Shown: positions 28,041 to 38,700 of the stretch, in pieces | How the letters are laid out: each line of letters starts with the position of its first letter | Numbering within the stretch: position 1 is the first letter of the stretch | Made by a program: the position numbers and the translations under genes | NCBI GenBank assembly: GCA_037045145.1 | Contig: JBAOIA010000012.1 | Span: forward strand, 682,001-746,000 | Length of the DNA stretch: 64,000 nucleotides | DNA from: Bacteroidia bacterium | GTDB taxonomy: Bacteria > Bacteroidota > Bacteroidia > AKYH767-A > OLB10 | Direction: 5' to 3' | The notes under the pieces: generated by a model | What the model was told of the DNA's origin: nothing | What the model saw: only the letters and a program-made list of their open reading frames with translations | Database searches by the model: none

Positions 28041-30353
28041 ATGAAAAAAATATACCTGCTTCTTATCGGTGTTTTTGCATTAAATTTTTCGCAAGCCTGC
28101 GACACTACAGCCATTGCTAAAACTCAATGGACAGTAAGCTATGTAGACAGCGAAGAACTTGTAGGCGAAGGACCTAATAATGGTCATGCCACACATTGTA
28201 TTGACAACGACACTGCTACCTTCTGGCATACCAAATGGCAGGGAATAACTACTCCATATCCTCATGAAATTCAAATCAACCTAGGTGCTGTTTATCCTGT
28301 TAATGGTTTTAGTTTTTTAACACGTGACAACAACACCGGTGGAAGAGTAAAAAATTTTCATGTTTATCTGAGTAACGATAGCATCACATGGGGTAGTCCA
28401 CAAGCTGCCGGTGTTTTAATTTATCCAAATCCTACAAGCGGTGTACAACAGACGGCTGCAATCTATTTTGGTGCCGTTAATGCACAGTACATCAGGTTAG
28501 TTTTCGACTCAAGCTATTCCGGCATTCATGTGATGTGTGCAGAACTCAACGTATTTCAGGATTTGAGCTGCGGTGCTACCGGTCAAAACAATCAAATTAT
28601 TTCACTAAATCCGGTGCCTAAGCAATCTACGGTTTCAACACCAATTACTTTAACAGGCACCACAACATCAGGACTGCCTATCACCTACTCTATTGTATCA
28701 GGTCCGGCAACAATCAATGGTGATACACTGACTTTGACAGGCGCAACAGGCACTGTAATGGTGCAAGCCTATCAGGCTGGAAATGCCTTATACTATCCCG
28801 CTAATGCACAACTATCTTTTGATGTGATTGATTTAACTACCTACTTTCCAACTGTAAGCAGCAAACTTACCGGTGATTATGACTTGGAAATGCCGCAACT
28901 TTACCCCTATCTGCTGCACACCAACGCCAGCATTGCCGAACCTACTTTATTATCCATTGCCTCGGTAGAATACAATATCAACGGAGTAGTCTTAAACACC
29001 ATTTACAACGATGGCGACTATCAGGCATGGTGGACGCCCCCTGCCTATGGCAACTACACCATTTACGTTACTGCAACAGGCAACAACGGAAACACCGATG
29101 TGGATACCATTAACCTGAATGTCACCAATACTTTCGCAACACAAAATGCACAAACCATCACCAACGGTGTCATTGATATGGGCACCATTGGCTCGCAATG
29201 GTTTTATGGCACCTATACGCTGCCACAATCAGTAGGCGTATATGATAGCATTGTTGCCAACCTGTACATCAGCTGCCCTGCAGTGCCCGGAGGCTGCGAT
29301 GACTGGGATCGTTTAGCATGGGTAGAATTTAAGGCCCCTAATGGTGAATGGATGGAGTTGTTTCGTTATATAACACCCTATCGTGTAGCCTGCAACCATC
29401 AGATTGATGTTACCGATTACGCATCGGTATTACAAGGCGAAATTGAACTGCGTATGTACATTGAAACCTGGGGAACAGGAGGATGGCAAATAAATCTTGA
29501 CTTTGATTATTACGCTTCACCGCCTGCATATCTATACTCAACCATTGAACAACTTTGGAAAGGCAACTACAACTTTGGCAACCCACTCAATTTACAACCT
29601 ATGGATACTGTTGTCATAAAACCCTATTCTAATGTATCAAAGGCTACGTTCAGATTAGTAACCACCGGACATGGCTGGGGTAGCAACAATACAGGTAATG
29701 CAGCTGAGTTCTACCATGCTATTCACGATTTAAAAATAAACAATGTAGCCACATTTACTCAGGATTTATGGACAGACTGCAACCCCAACCCTGATGGCTG
29801 TACAGGACAGCAAGGCACCTGGCAATACAACCGCGCAGGATGGTGCCCAGGAACAATTCCCAAACCTTACTTCTATGATTTAACCCCCTATTTATCGCAA
29901 GCACCTTTTAACTTCGAATATATTTTCCAAACCAGCTATCAGGATATCTGTCATCCCAACAACCCGGCATGTGTGTCGGGAGTTACCTGTGCCAATTGTA
30001 ATGATGGCTACAATCCTTCTTATCGCATCGGTGGTTATTTGATTCGTTATAGTAATTTACCCTTAGTGTTAGGTGTTCAAAGCCATAATCCGGAATCTGA
30101 ACTTAGTTTAAACTTTGATATTTATCCAAACCCCGCCAGCGGATTCTTTTATCTGGTTCCTGAAAATAAATTTGGTAATACGGTATGTTCCATACACAAC
30201 ATAAGTGGTGAAACATTAAAAACTTACTATTTCAACACTTCAGAACAACTCTCTGCATATTCATTCAACCTATCGGGTCTAAGCAAAGGTGTTTATTTTG
30301 TCAGGTTGCAATCAGAGAAAAATATAACGACAAAAAAAATAATGCTTCAATAG
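28041..30353 (+). CDS. Secreted discoidin / PNGase F-like protein with T9SS sorting domain
   Basis: 770 residues. The order is: signal peptide (MKKIYLLLIGVFALNFSQAC); F5/8 type C (discoidin) domain at about 25-175 (HCIDNDTATFWHTKW, INLGAVYPVNGFSFL, FGAVNAQYIRLVF); an Ig-like segment near 190-265; then at about 365-690 a region resembling the two PNGase F jelly-roll domains (GCDDWDRLAWVEF, TTGHGWGSNNTGNAAEFYH, IRYSNL); and a T9SS type A domain (FDIYPNPASGFFYL ... GVYFVRLQSEKN). PNGase F removes N-glycans from glycoproteins. The acidic residues in DDWDRL and NAAEF are plausible active-site equivalents, but I cannot align them rigorously. Probably a surface or secreted deglycosylase, or a carbohydrate- or protein-binding relative. 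Confidence 0.78.
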   Translation: MKKIYLLLIGVFALNFSQACDTTAIAKTQWTVSYVDSEELVGEGPNNGHATHCIDNDTATFWHTKWQGITTPYPHEIQINLGAVYPVNGFSFLTRDNNTGGRVKNFHVYLSNDSITWGSPQAAGVLIYPNPTSGVQQTAAIYFGAVNAQYIRLVFDSSYSGIHVMCAELNVFQDLSCGATGQNNQIISLNPVPKQSTVSTPITLTGTTTSGLPITYSIVSGPATINGDTLTLTGATGTVMVQAYQAGNALYYPANAQLSFDVIDLTTYFPTVSSKLTGDYDLEMPQLYPYLLHTNASIAEPTLLSIASVEYNINGVVLNTIYNDGDYQAWWTPPAYGNYTIYVTATGNNGNTDVDTINLNVTNTFATQNAQTITNGVIDMGTIGSQWFYGTYTLPQSVGVYDSIVANLYISCPAVPGGCDDWDRLAWVEFKAPNGEWMELFRYITPYRVACNHQIDVTDYASVLQGEIELRMYIETWGTGGWQINLDFDYYASPPAYLYSTIEQLWKGNYNFGNPLNLQPMDTVVIKPYSNVSKATFRLVTTGHGWGSNNTGNAAEFYHAIHDLKINNVATFTQDLWTDCNPNPDGCTGQQGTWQYNRAGWCPGTIPKPYFYDLTPYLSQAPFNFEYIFQTSYQDICHPNNPACVSGVTCANCNDGYNPSYRIGGYLIRYSNLPLVLGVQSHNPESELSLNFDIYPNPASGFFYLVPENKFGNTVCSIHNISGETLKTYYFNTSEQLSAYSFNLSGLSKGVYFVRLQSEKNITTKKIMLQ

Positions 30354-30577
30354 CATCAAATGCTCTTCTTTGTGTCTGCTTGCAATAACATTTAGACTTT
30401 GTGAATGAGTTGGAAAAAGTTTGGTATTTAACCTGAGTTGTGCACCCGGGTTTAAGCAATATTGACTTTAACTTTTAAGGTCTCCTCTAATTTTACTCAT
30501 CTGTACCCTAACATTTTCATCTGTTAACTAAAGTTTAAGATAATGTTACCATTCAACCCTTTGAATGGCTATTTTAA

Positions 30578-30585
30578 TAGCTTTG
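30578..30585 (+). promoter_or_regulatory. -7 promoter element (TAGCTTTG)
   Basis: TAGCTTTG matches TAnnTTTG, 21 bp before the ATG at 30607. A TTTG lies 14 bp upstream, closer than the usual 19-21 bp. The element lies inside the longest open frame (from 30565), supporting the later start. Confidence 0.4.
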
Positions 30586-30606
30586 TCGGTCTTTTCAAAA
30601 ATAAAC

Positions 30607-32988
30607 ATGAAAAAATTCTTCACACTTCTATTTGCTGTAGGTTTTACCACAGCAGTTAATGCACAAAATTTCAATATTTCTTTACTCGGCACATTGCCTT
30701 ACCCTAATGACGACCTTGCTAATATTGGCGGATGGGTATCGCCATCGGGTGAAGAATATGCGCTTGTAGGATCAGAATCCGGACTCTCTATTGTGGATGT
30801 CAGCAATCCTGCAAACCCAACTGAAGTAGTTTTAGTTCCCGGACCACAGTCACAGTGGCGTGAAGTAAAAACCTACGACCATTATGCTTATGTAACTACC
30901 GAAGGAGGTGGCGGACTGCAAATTGTTGACCTCTCTCAACTTCCTAATGCAGCACCTGCTATTGACTGGACAGGTAATGGAGCCATCAGTGGTCAGTTGG
31001 ATAATATTCACTCCCTGCATATTGAAGATGGCTATGTTTATCTGCATGGTTCAAATTTATTTCAGGGTGCAACAATCATTGCCGACATTGGCACAAACCC
31101 TTTAAGTCCTAATTATGTTGGCCATACCCCTGGTGCCTATGTGCATGATGGCTTTGCCAGAGGGAATTATTATTTTGGTTGTCACATTTACAACGGTGAT
31201 TTTACAATTTATGATATTACCAATAAGGCCAACCCCATACCACTAGGCATTAAAGTAACTCCCGGACAGTTTACTCACAATGCATGGCTGTCCACCAATA
31301 GTCAGTATTTGTTTACTACCGATGAAGTTTCTGATTCTTATCTGACAGCTTATGATATTTCTAATCCTGCCAACATTATTGAAATGGACAGAATACAAAT
31401 TACTCCGGGCTCTGGATCTATCGTACACAATACACACATCATTCAAAAAAATGGTGCTGATTATGCTGTTACTTCATGGTATAAAGATGGTGTAGTTATT
31501 ACAGATGTTACACGTCCGCAAAACATGGTTAACGTTGGATGGTATGACACCTATACACAAGGTGCAGGCGATGGTTTTAGTGGCGACTGGGGAGTTTATC
31601 CATATTTACCCTCAGGTAATTTAGTTGTTTCTGACATTAATAATGGCTTGTTTGTTTTAGGACCTACTTATCAGCGTGCCTGTTATCTTGAAGGTGTTGT
31701 GACCGATTCAGTTACAGGCAACCCCATTTTTAATGCAACGGTAAAAGTTCTTACCACAAACATCACCAAAAACACAAAAGCAAACGGAGAATATAAAACC
31801 GGAACAGCAAATGCAGGTAGTTATAATGTTGAAGTTTCTGCAGCAGGTTACTTTACCAAAACAATTAACGGTGTTTCTCTCACCAATGGAAATGTAACAC
31901 AACTTGATGTTCAGTTGTCGCCACTTGCATCAACATCACTAAGTGGACAGGTAGTTGAAGCCATAACAGGAAATCCAATACCTAATGCAATGGTTACAAT
32001 TCAGGATAGTGCATTGGAGTATAATACTACTGCCGATGCCTTAGGCAATTTTACTATTCCTTCAATGGTAATTGGTAACTATCAGGTTGTAGCCGGAAGC
32101 TGGGGACATCGTACCACTTGTTTCAACTCAAACATCATGCTTAACCCTGCACCATTGGTTATTACTTTGTATAAAGGTTATTATGATGACTTTTCATTTG
32201 ATTTCGGATGGACAATAACAGGCACTACACAAAATCTCTGGGAAAGAGGTGTACCGCATGGAACACCCGCTGTATTTGGACCAGGCTTTGCCAACCCTGA
32301 TGCCGATGATCAAACAGATTGTCTGAATCAGGCTTATATTACCGATAACAATCCAAATGCATCTTCATCGGGCTCTAACGATGTTGATGATGGTTATACT
32401 TTATTGACATCTCCGGTTTTTGACCCAACCTATCTTACTAATCCAACAGTAAATTATTCACGTTGGTTTTATAATGCCGGTGGAAATTCAAACCCCAATG
32501 ACACTTTGATAATTCGCATTTCAAATGGCACTACTAATGTTGTTTTGGAAACAGTTCGTGCTTCAACTCCCGGCATGGGAAGCTGGGTACCACAATCATT
32601 CAATTTAAACGGACTGATTCCTGTTACCAGCACCATGCAAATTAGTGTTTACACTGCCGATCAGGCAATGACAGGGCACGTGGTTGAAGGTGGTTTTGAT
32701 AAATTTGAAGTTACCGGAACTGTTGGCATACCATCATTAAATTTGGCTGCAAACAGTTTGGCATCCAGTCCTAATCCATTTGACAATGAATCTATACTAT
32801 CCATTGGCGAAAACGGTGGCACTTTAAGCATTACAGATATTACCGGCAAAATGGTTGAAACGCTGAAAGTTCAAAAAAATGAGAAGATTTTAATCGGAAA
32901 GAACTTCAAAAAAGGTGTTTACCTTGTCAAATTAGTGTCTGATAAAGGCGCAATATCAAGTATAAAATTAATCAAAACAGGAGAGTAA
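30607..32988 (+). CDS. Choice-of-anchor B family protein with T9SS sorting domain
   Basis: About 793 residues from the ATG at 30607 (MKKFFTLLFAVGFTTAVNAQ, a clean signal peptide); the upstream extension is not signal-like. The first half (to about residue 360) has LVIVD-type propeller repeats (EYALVGSESGLSIVDVSNPANP, GLQIVDLSQL, FTIYDITNKANP, YLTAYDISNPAN), the 'choice-of-anchor B' arrangement. Two carboxypeptidase-regulatory-like beta domains follow (LEGVVTDSVTGNPIFNA and LSGQVVEAITGNPIPNA), then a jelly-roll-like stretch, then a T9SS type A tail (LSITDITGKMVETL ... KGVYLVKLVSDKG). It is a surface protein with no identifiable enzyme motif. The direction and T9SS tail match the upstream PNGase F-like gene, from which it is separated by 253 bp. 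Confidence 0.85.
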   Translation: MKKFFTLLFAVGFTTAVNAQNFNISLLGTLPYPNDDLANIGGWVSPSGEEYALVGSESGLSIVDVSNPANPTEVVLVPGPQSQWREVKTYDHYAYVTTEGGGGLQIVDLSQLPNAAPAIDWTGNGAISGQLDNIHSLHIEDGYVYLHGSNLFQGATIIADIGTNPLSPNYVGHTPGAYVHDGFARGNYYFGCHIYNGDFTIYDITNKANPIPLGIKVTPGQFTHNAWLSTNSQYLFTTDEVSDSYLTAYDISNPANIIEMDRIQITPGSGSIVHNTHIIQKNGADYAVTSWYKDGVVITDVTRPQNMVNVGWYDTYTQGAGDGFSGDWGVYPYLPSGNLVVSDINNGLFVLGPTYQRACYLEGVVTDSVTGNPIFNATVKVLTTNITKNTKANGEYKTGTANAGSYNVEVSAAGYFTKTINGVSLTNGNVTQLDVQLSPLASTSLSGQVVEAITGNPIPNAMVTIQDSALEYNTTADALGNFTIPSMVIGNYQVVAGSWGHRTTCFNSNIMLNPAPLVITLYKGYYDDFSFDFGWTITGTTQNLWERGVPHGTPAVFGPGFANPDADDQTDCLNQAYITDNNPNASSSGSNDVDDGYTLLTSPVFDPTYLTNPTVNYSRWFYNAGGNSNPNDTLIIRISNGTTNVVLETVRASTPGMGSWVPQSFNLNGLIPVTSTMQISVYTADQAMTGHVVEGGFDKFEVTGTVGIPSLNLAANSLASSPNPFDNESILSIGENGGTLSITDITGKMVETLKVQKNEKILIGKNFKKGVYLVKLVSDKGAISSIKLIKTGE

Positions 32989-33103
32989 AATTTTGTATTA
33001 TATTGATAATCAACTTTATTTAATCGACTTAACTAAAGAAATCAGGCTCAATCTTTGACAGATTAAGCAAATATTTGAAGTTGAAAATAAATTTAACAAA
33101 GGA

Positions 33104-33134
33104 TTTGAAAATATAGTAAAAAAAACTACTTTTG
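33104..33134 (+). promoter_or_regulatory. Bacteroidota promoter for rplU-rpmA
   Basis: TTTG (33104-33107), exactly 19 bp, TACTTTTG (33127-33134): a full match to the TTTG-N19-TAnnTTTG consensus. Transcription would start near 33140, giving a leader of about 24 nt. Confidence 0.8.
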
Positions 33135-33163
33135 CCGTCCGTTTGTAAAAAAACACATTAATC

Positions 33164-33475
33164 ATGTACGCAATAGTAAACATATTAGGACAACAGTTTA
33201 AGGTTGAAGAAAAGCAGCAAATATTTGTACACCGTTTAGAAGGTGCAGAGGGCGAAGAAGTAAAATTCAACGATGTTTTATTGGTTGATAATGGTGGCAG
33301 CATAAAAGTTGGTAAGCCTTCATTATCCAATGCAAGTGTATCTGCAAAAATCATCAGCCATGTAAAAGGTGACAAAGTACTGGTGTTTAAGAAAAAAAGA
33401 AGAAAAGGATACAAGAAGATGAATGGTCATCGTCAGTATATGAGTAAAATTGAAATCAATTCCATTAACGCATAA
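33164..33475 (+). CDS. rplU: 50S ribosomal protein L21
   Basis: A 103-residue protein with the L21 signature (MYAIVNILGQQFKVEEKQ ... VLLVDNGGSIKVGKP ... KGDKVLVFKKKRRKGYKKMNGHRQ). It is a 23S rRNA-binding protein of the large subunit. It is the normal partner of L27, whose gene starts 20 bp downstream. A strong promoter lies just upstream. Confidence 0.98.
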   Translation: MYAIVNILGQQFKVEEKQQIFVHRLEGAEGEEVKFNDVLLVDNGGSIKVGKPSLSNASVSAKIISHVKGDKVLVFKKKRRKGYKKMNGHRQYMSKIEINSINA

Positions 33476-33495
33476 TAAACTAAACATTTTTAGTC

Positions 33496-33759
33496 ATGGC
33501 ACATAAAAAAGGCGAAGGTAAAGTAAAGAACAACCGCGAGTCGCACAGTAAACGTCTCGGAATTAAAATATATGGTGGGCAACATGCTATTGCAGGCAAC
33601 ATCATTGTACGTCAACGTGGCACCAAACACAATGCAGGTGAAGGTGTAGGTATGGGAAAAGATCATACCCTTTTTGCATTGGTTGATGGTAAAGTTGTTT
33701 TCAAGAAAAAAACTGATAACAAATCATACGTTTACGTTACACCTGTAGCACAAGCGTAA
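33496..33759 (+). CDS. rpmA: 50S ribosomal protein L27
   Basis: An 87-residue protein beginning [24 protein letters not shown], with [26 protein letters not shown]27 sits near the peptidyl transferase centre. There is no Firmicutes-type cleavable N-terminal extension. It forms an operon with rplU and ends at a clear terminator. Confidence 0.98.
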   Translation: MAHKKGEGKVKNNRESHSKRLGIKIYGGQHAIAGNIIVRQRGTKHNAGEGVGMGKDHTLFALVDGKVVFKKKTDNKSYVYVTPVAQA

Positions 33760-33779
33760 TAATATTTTACAATATCAAG

Positions 33780-33816
33780 AAGCCTATCCTTTAATCGGGT
33801 AGGCTTTCTTATTTTT
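33780..33816 (+). terminator. Rho-independent terminator after rpmA
   Basis: The 10-bp stem AAGCCTATCC (33780-33789) pairs with GGGTAGGCTT (33797-33806, one G-T pair), loop TTTAATC, followed by a T-rich tract. Confidence 0.85.
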
Positions 33817-33836
33817 AATAAATTCTTTTCTATCAA

Positions 33837-33844
33837 TACCTTTG
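33837..33844 (+). promoter_or_regulatory. -7 promoter element (TACCTTTG) directly before lpxK
   Basis: TACCTTTG matches TAnnTTTG and ends only 4 bp before the lpxK ATG (33849), so the transcript would have almost no leader. No good -33 box was found. It lies just after the rpmA terminator, where a new promoter is needed. Confidence 0.45.
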
Positions 33845-33848
33845 TTCA

Positions 33849-34901
33849 ATGAAGTCGTTGCGCATTTTACTCCTTCCTTTTTCGTGGCTGTACGGAATGG
33901 TTGTTTTGTTGCGTAATTTTCTATTCGACATCGGGCTTCTTAAAAGCCGTACTGTAAATCTTCCTGTAATATGTATTGGTAACCTCAACACAGGAGGTAC
34001 AGGCAAAACACCTCATACAGAATATTTGCTTTCTGTGTTGAGTAATTTCAAAACAGCTGTTGTTTCTCGCGGTTATGGTCGTAACACTAAAGGCATTGCC
34101 GAAGTGCAAATAAACAGTGAAGCAAAAGAAACCGGTGATGAACCATTACAGATTAAACGCAAATTTCAATCTGTGCCTTTCATTGTTAGTGAAAAAAGAA
34201 GTGAAGGCATTGATTATCTTTTAGAACATTATCCGCAGACAGAAGTAGTCTTGCTTGATGATGCATTTCAACATCGTAGTGTAAAAGCCGGGCTGAATCT
34301 GCTACTTACACAATTTAACGACCTATTTATTAATGATTATTTATTACCTGCAGGAAATCTTCGCGAACCTGTATTATCATCATCAAGAGCAGATGTGATT
34401 ATTGTTACCAAATGCCCATCAACAATAACAACAGAACAAAAAAAGTCAATCATCAGTCAACTACCTGCAAAACCTGTTTTTTTCAGTTCGTTTCAATATG
34501 GAAATCTTCAATCACTTAATAGTGATAAAAAACTAAACTTATCAGAATTGTCAGCGTATGAAATTTTGTTAATAACGGGAATTGCTTCCAATAAAAATCT
34601 TCTCCATTTTCTGAGTGCTCATAGCAGAAAAACCATAGTGTTAACCTTTAAAGACCACCATAATTATTGTGCAAAAGATTTTAAAAACATCACTGTAGTT
34701 TTTAATAATTTAGCCTCTGAAAAAAAAATAATTGTCGTTACAGAAAAAGATGCTGTAAAATTCAACAGCAGTGAAATAAAACCACTCATTTTGAATCTTC
34801 CGGTATATTCAATTCCTGTTACAGTTGTAATCAATGAAAACGAAATAAAATTTTTAGATATAGTAAAATCGTATGTTGGAAAAAATCAAAGCAACAGCTG
34901 A
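33849..34901 (+). CDS. lpxK: Tetraacyldisaccharide 4'-kinase
   Basis: A 350-residue lipid A biosynthesis enzyme. The N-terminal hydrophobic segment (about 5-30) anchors it to the inner membrane. The P-loop is GNLNTGGTGKTPHTEYL (44-60), followed by the family motifs SRGYGRNTKG, TGDEPLQIKRKF, LLDDAFQHRSV and LPAGNLREP. It phosphorylates the 4' position of the lipid A disaccharide. Its last 29 bp overlap the next gene, suggesting coupling. Confidence 0.95.
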   Translation: MKSLRILLLPFSWLYGMVVLLRNFLFDIGLLKSRTVNLPVICIGNLNTGGTGKTPHTEYLLSVLSNFKTAVVSRGYGRNTKGIAEVQINSEAKETGDEPLQIKRKFQSVPFIVSEKRSEGIDYLLEHYPQTEVVLLDDAFQHRSVKAGLNLLLTQFNDLFINDYLLPAGNLREPVLSSSRADVIIVTKCPSTITTEQKKSIISQLPAKPVFFSSFQYGNLQSLNSDKKLNLSELSAYEILLITGIASNKNLLHFLSAHSRKTIVLTFKDHHNYCAKDFKNITVVFNNLASEKKIIVVTEKDAVKFNSSEIKPLILNLPVYSIPVTVVINENEIKFLDIVKSYVGKNQSNS

Positions 34902-35682
34902 GTTTATCAGCAAAACCACAGGCTTTACTCCGAAGACAGGAATTATTTTAGGATCGGGTCTTGGAGGATTAGTAAAAGAAATTGAAATTGAAAAAGAATT
35001 AAACTATGCCGACATTCCGGGCTTTCCGGTTTCAACAGTAAAAGGTCATGGCAACAAACTTATTTTCGGGACATTAAACGGAGTAAAGGTAGTAGCTATG
35101 CAAGGGCGTTTCCATTTTTATGAAGGATACTCCATGCAGGAAGTAGCAATGCCTGTCAGAGTGATGAAATTTCTTGGAATAAAAAATATTATTCTATCCA
35201 ACGCAAGTGGCGGTGTTAATCCAAAATATAAAGTAGGCGATTTGATGATATTGGATGATCATATAAATCTGATGGGTACCAACCCATTGATTGGACCTAA
35301 CAATGATGATTTAGGCCCACGTTTTCCTGACATGGGTGAACCTTATGACAAAACAATGATTAAAGCTGCAAAAGCCATTGCAGACAAACATGGCTTTACC
35401 TGCCACACAGGAGTTTATGCTGCGGTTACAGGACCAACGTTTGAAACACGGGCAGAATACAAATACATTAAATACATCGGTGCCGATTGTGTGGGCATGT
35501 CAACAGTACCTGAAAACATTGTTGCACGTCACATGAACCTGCCTGTTTTTGCCATCTCCATTATTACTGACCTGGGAGGAAGTGATGAACCTGAATTTAT
35601 CACTCACGAAGAAGTTTTGAAAGTTGCCAATGCAGCAGAACAGAAGATGACCATCATTATTAAAGAACTTATTACACAATAA
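34873..35682 (+). CDS. punA: Purine-nucleoside phosphorylase (type I)
   Basis: A 269-residue phosphorylase of the trimeric PNP class. Visible motifs are GIILGSGLGGLV, KGHGNKLIFG, MQGRFHFYEGYSMQ, the purine-site stretch LSNASGGVNP, GPTFETRAEYKYI, and CVGMSTVPENIVARHM. It cleaves purine nucleosides with phosphate for salvage. The start overlaps lpxK by 29 bp. Confidence 0.93.
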   Translation: MLEKIKATAEFISKTTGFTPKTGIILGSGLGGLVKEIEIEKELNYADIPGFPVSTVKGHGNKLIFGTLNGVKVVAMQGRFHFYEGYSMQEVAMPVRVMKFLGIKNIILSNASGGVNPKYKVGDLMILDDHINLMGTNPLIGPNNDDLGPRFPDMGEPYDKTMIKAAKAIADKHGFTCHTGVYAAVTGPTFETRAEYKYIKYIGADCVGMSTVPENIVARHMNLPVFAISIITDLGGSDEPEFITHEEVLKVANAAEQKMTIIIKELITQ

Positions 35683-35713
35683 TTTTTCATTTAAAATAAA
35701 TTTAAGGAGAATC

Positions 35714-38700
35714 ATGAGAAGAAGAATTCATCACTATTTAACTTTTTTAAGTTTTATCACTTACCTTTTTATTTGCACATCGCAAAATGCACAAGCACAA
35801 TTTTGGTTACCTGTTGGTTCAGGAGTGGACAATAATGTTTATGCTATGACCAAAGATACTGTCAATAACATTCTCTATATCGGAGGAAGATTTACAGATG
35901 CCAGCGGTGTAACTGCCATTCGGGTAGCAGCATGGAATGGAACATCCTATACAGCTATCGGCAATGGATTTGACAGTAATGTTTTCGCGCTATATTATGA
36001 CCATAGCAATAATACCCTTTATGCTGCAGGCTCGTTTTTATCTTCAGGAATAAATCCGATAACCCGTATTGCAAAATGGGACGGCACACAATGGCAACCG
36101 TTAGGTACAGGCTGCAATAATGAGATTTATGCACTTACCGGAGATAATAATGGAAACATTTATGCAGGTGGTATTTTTACTGATGCAGGTGGTATAAGTG
36201 CTGAGCGAATTGCAAAATGGAATGGCACTACATGGGCTGCATTAGGCTCAGGTATTGGCAGTGGTTCAAACTATGTTGAAGCATTGACATTTTACAATGG
36301 CGATTTAATTGCCGGTGGGCAGTTTGGTGTGGCTGGTGGTGTAACTGTGAGTGGTATTGCCCGATGGAATGGCACCAATTGGTTTGACTTAAATGGTGGT
36401 GTGAGTGGTTTATCTATGCGTATTTCTGCTTTTAAAGAAATAAACGGTGAATTGATTTGTGGTGGTACTTTTACTTCTGCAGGTGGAATTTCGTCAAATA
36501 GTGTAGCTAAATGGAATGGTGCTGCATGGTTAGCAATTCCCGGAGGTATATCCGGTGGACAAGCTAAAGTTAAAGCCCTTGGATATTTATTCAATACACT
36601 CTATGTAGGTGGTAATTTTTCTCTTGCAGATGGCAACGCGGCTTCAAATATTGCAGCTTTTGATGGTACCACATGGACTAACCTCAGTGGTGGAACAAAC
36701 AATCAGGTTGATGCATTATTGAATTATGGTAATGAGATGCACGTTGGAGGTGCTTTCACAATGGCAGGAGGAAATCCTGCAACCTACATTGCTAAATACA
36801 GAACAACCTGTTTAACAAATTCCATCATCGCTACCACACAAACTTCTTGTTTTAATCAATGTAATGGAACGGCAACAGTCACCGCAACAGGAAATGCTCC
36901 CTTTACCTACCAATGGTCAACAACTCCTGCTCAAACTGATTCCACAGCAACAAACCTTTGCGCAGGAAATTACTCCGTAACAATTACCGATAATATCGGT
37001 TGCAGCATTACACAACCTGTAACTATTACAGAGCCGGCACAGTTTGCAATTAGCTTTTCATCAAACAACCCAACATGTTTTGGATTGTGTGATGGCAATG
37101 CATTGGCATCAAACAACGGACAAGGTACTATAAGCTACAATTGGAATACTATTCCTGCCCAAACGACACAAACTGCCACCGGACTTTGCGAAGGTGTTTA
37201 TTCTGTTACACTTATTGACTCTGCAGGCTGTACGGTAACGGACTCTGTTGTTATAACCAACCCTGCACCAAACACACTTACGCTGACTTCATCAAACCCT
37301 ACATGCTACAATAACTGTGATGGAATTGCCGCAGTAGTATCAACAGGGAATCCCCCTTTTCAATATTTATGGAACACCATTCCTGCACAACAAACCGATA
37401 CAGCAACGGGACTTTGTGCAGGTGTTTATTACGTTACCGTTACTGACAGTACGGGCTGCATGGCAACTGACTCAATAGAAATTGTTAATCCTGCTGCTGC
37501 AACATTACAATTCAGTACTAATGCGACAACATGTTTTGGAAGTTGTAATGGTTCTGTATCTGTTGTTTCGAGCGGAAATGCACCATTTACTTATTTGTGG
37601 AATACTACACCTATTCAAACAACAGATACTGCAACAAATTTGTGTGCAGGAACATATTTTGTTACTGTTACTGACAGTAATCTTTGTGCTGTAACAGACT
37701 CCGTTGTGATTCAAGAACCTGTGGCCAATCAGATTTCTTTTACAGCACAACAGCCTGCATGTATCAGCTCATGTAATGGTTTACTTACTGCAACATCTAC
37801 AGGAACTGCACCATTTATTTTTCAATGGTCAAACGGTGATTCAATAAGCACTATTGATTCACTTTGTACTGGTGTTTATTACATAACCATTAGTGACAGC
37901 ATTGGCTGTTCTGTAACAGACTCCATTTCACTTAACCCGGCTCCTCCCCTTCCAATTACTTTCACAACATTATTTGCAGGTTGTAACGGTGTGTGCACTG
38001 GCGCAGTAAGTGCCGCTATTACAGGTATTAATCCAACAAGCTATATATGGTCAACCGGTGACACAATAGCTTCAATAGATTCACTTTGTCAGGGTCTTTA
38101 TACGGTAAGCATCACAGACAGTATTGGATGTATTGTAACTGACTCTGTACAAATTATCAGCCAGCCTGTTTTATTAAATCCAAGCACAATAGCACCAACC
38201 TGTGCAGGACAATGTAACGGATTAGCTTCTATAAATCCATCAGGTGTGGCACCATTTCAATGGCAATGGTCAACAGGCGATACAACCTCTCTTTCTATTG
38301 ACAGTTTATGTGCCGGTGTATATTACATCACAATAACAGATTCTGCAGGCTGTACAGGCACCGACTCTGTTATGATTGTTGACCCACCCACTATAACTTA
38401 TTCTGCATCGCATACCGATGCGACTTGCGCTAATCTTTGTAATGGTATTTCTACCATCACGGCAACCGGCAATGGAACTTTGACTTATTTATGGAATACT
38501 GTGCCTCCTCAAACAGATTCTACCAATACCAATCTGTGCTTTGGCTACACGACCTATACAATTACAGATACTAACAATTGTTCTGTCTCCGATTCAGTTT
38601 TAATTTTTGAACCTGCACCAATATTTATTGGAAATAATTTTCTAGGCATAGCTTGTAATGGTAACTGTGACGGCTTTGTTCGTGCCCTACCTTCCGGAGG

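Noticed and set aside
38000..38100. Possible frameshift or break in the SprB region of the 1,213-residue protein
   Set aside because: The shorter sixth repeat (FAGCNGVCTG) is in frame and complete; it is natural repeat variation.
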